Below are positions 62,731-64,000 of a DNA stretch of 64,000 nt, one piece after another. Where the stretch lies: assembly GCF_020360975.1 (NCBI RefSeq), contig NW_025408673.1, forward strand, positions 3,534,001 to 3,598,000, read 5' to 3'. The DNA comes from Hirsutella rhossiliensis. Taxonomy: Eukaryota > Ascomycota > Sordariomycetes > Hypocreales > Ophiocordycipitaceae. Made by a program: the position numbers and the translations under genes. Every line of letters begins with the position of its first letter. Position 1 is the stretch's first letter. Below the pieces are notes generated by a model, which saw only the letters and a program-made list of their open reading frames with translations, made no database searches and had not been told where the DNA came from.

Positions 62731-64000
62731 ATGACATTGCACGAAGACCCAACTGCTGCCAACAGCGGCGACGGCTGTAGTAGATCCCTTCCGGGCTTGC
62801 CTCCATGCAAGCGCCGTAGACTTGCATCACGGGCTCGGGCTCAGCCTCCTTTCAATCCTGAACCGTATTACGGCCTTAACGACGATGATGCGTTATACAA
62901 TCTCTTCGCGACATGGCCAGAAAGCTGCTTCACTAGCCTGCCAAGACCACACGGCTCTCGTGGCGTCTACGAGCCCTGGTGGAAACTACGTCAGTCACAA
63001 ATATTCTTGGATGATAGCTTCCGAGGAGGTGGGGCTCGGCGGTTGTTCACCACAGGAATTCCTGATGCAGACAAACTCGAGAGACAGCGTCTACGCTGCC
63101 TCTTGAGGGTGGAGGAAGTCGATGCCCGCAAGCAGGTTGTGGCCCGCTTCCAGCCTGCCTTGACCTTGGCCTGGGAGCTGGCGGAGACAGATTCCTTATT
63201 GGCTCGCGAGTTGGCCAAGTGTCGAGAAGCGTCCGGCCCACGGCAAGCTATTTGGGAACGTGGAGACGATTGCCACGGCCGTATTGCGTCGCCCACTCCA
63301 CTAGTATCATCGTTGAGCCAAGATGGACAGGAGTACGAAGAGTGGAACGGCTTCTCCGACGCCGAGTGTGGGGATTATAGCGACGTTGAACCTATTCCCA
63401 ATCCACAAATCCCCGGTACTGCAGCTCCATCGATCGAGGCCCTTCACGCCGAGGTGAACGCATTCGCAAAACGAACGGGTTTGGCGTTGTCAGGCGAAAT
63501 GGAACTGGGAGTCGAGCCAGAAAGACGCGATACGTATTGGAGTGCGATCGGTACGGTCAGCCACGCCCGTCTGAGGGGACTGGGCTTCGCCAGAGGCGGT
63601 CACGCAAGTCCGGCTGCAAGTGGAAGGTGATCGCGGAAGGCTTGGCAGAGAACAGCTATATGTGGACGCTACGAGCATTTCCCGACCCTGAGCACGGCCA
63701 ACATAACCACGAACGGAGTATTAGCCTCTCCGCGCACCCAGTTCACCGAAGACTTACCAACCCTGTCAAGGCAACAATCGAAACAACAAGCCGGCGAGTT
63801 GGCATCCGGGCACGTGATGTAGGGGGACTTGTTCGGGACAGCCACCAGGAACCGTCTATATGAGAAGGGACATATATAACGCCAGGGCGCTTCTGCGCCG
63901 CGAGAATCTTGGCGGAATGAGCCCCACAGCCGCGTTAATCAAGCTTTTCGACGAGAGGGGCATCCCCTATATCGCCAAGTGGTCAGAGACCGAACCTGAC
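62731..64000 (+). pseudogene. FAR1-type Mutator-like transposase, frameshifted and cut by window end
   Basis: A 300-codon frame (62,731-63,630) includes an N-terminal Arg-rich KRRRLASRARAQPP, an acidic middle, and SIEALHAEVNAFAKRTG, typical of the start of a FAR1/WRKY-GCM1-type DNA-binding domain in fungal MULE transposases. A shift near 63,540 leads to CDRYGQ, SGCKWKVIAEG and HGQHNHERS, giving the C-C-H-H zinc ligands. Another shift near 63,850 leads to RRDIYNARALLRRENLGG, and the sequence runs off the window, so the DDE domain is not seen. The interrupted frames suggest a pseudogene. Confidence 0.75.

Overview
This is a gene-poor, transposon-packed stretch of a filamentous ascomycete genome, most likely a hypocrealean (Sordariomycetes) fungus. 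The reasons are short GT-AG introns (55-82 nt) with CTRAY-type branch points, fungal-style Helitron, Copia, hAT and Mutator-like elements, and a secreted heat-labile-enterotoxin-A-like gene, a family typical of insect-associated and nematode-associated Hypocreales. I saw no rRNA, tRNA, CRISPR or telomere repeat. The genus call is inference.

About 1-50.4 kb is a head-to-tail array of four diverged Helitrons, here named E1 (994-12,055), E2 (about 12,419-23,000), E3 (23,073-33,903) and E4 (about 33,904-50,432). All are in the same orientation. Each carries on the minus strand a RepHel gene: a repeat-rich N-terminus, a Cys-rich domain, a Helitron-like HUH/two-tyrosine Rep and a PIF1-type helicase, split by two conserved spliceosomal introns. 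Each also carries, divergently on the plus strand, a two-exon gene of unknown function, here called HAO (Helitron-associated ORF). E2 and E4 add a minus-strand MYND zinc-finger gene near the right end. Right termini have a short motif that is the inverted repeat of the left-terminal motif, followed by a GCAACCC/GGGTTGC hairpin. Every copy has single-base frameshifts, with different catalytic parts hit in different copies.

E4's left end is interrupted by Copia-1 (34,008-39,903, minus strand), which has identical 203-bp LTRs and a perfect CATTC duplication but broken gag-pol frames. Right of the array, 50.65-58.07 kb is the 3' half of an older Copia (Copia-3). It is split near its last codons by a young, apparently intact Copia-2 (52,749-57,796) with a single 1,516-codon gag-pol, identical 209-bp LTRs and a TGGGA duplication. 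A fragment of the same LTR as Copia-3 lies left of the array at 793-871.

The last 6 kb holds the only candidate host cargo: a broken enterotoxin-A-like gene (59,185-60,392) followed by an exon of three 34-residue repeats (60,395-60,976). After it come a hAT transposase remnant (61.85-62.64 kb, minus) with nearby inverted repeats, and a frameshifted FAR1/MULE transposase running off the right edge.

The best candidate for something undescribed is the three-gene Helitron module (RepHel, HAO and optional MYND). HAO is kept in all four copies with the same intron, core and C-terminal basic motif.
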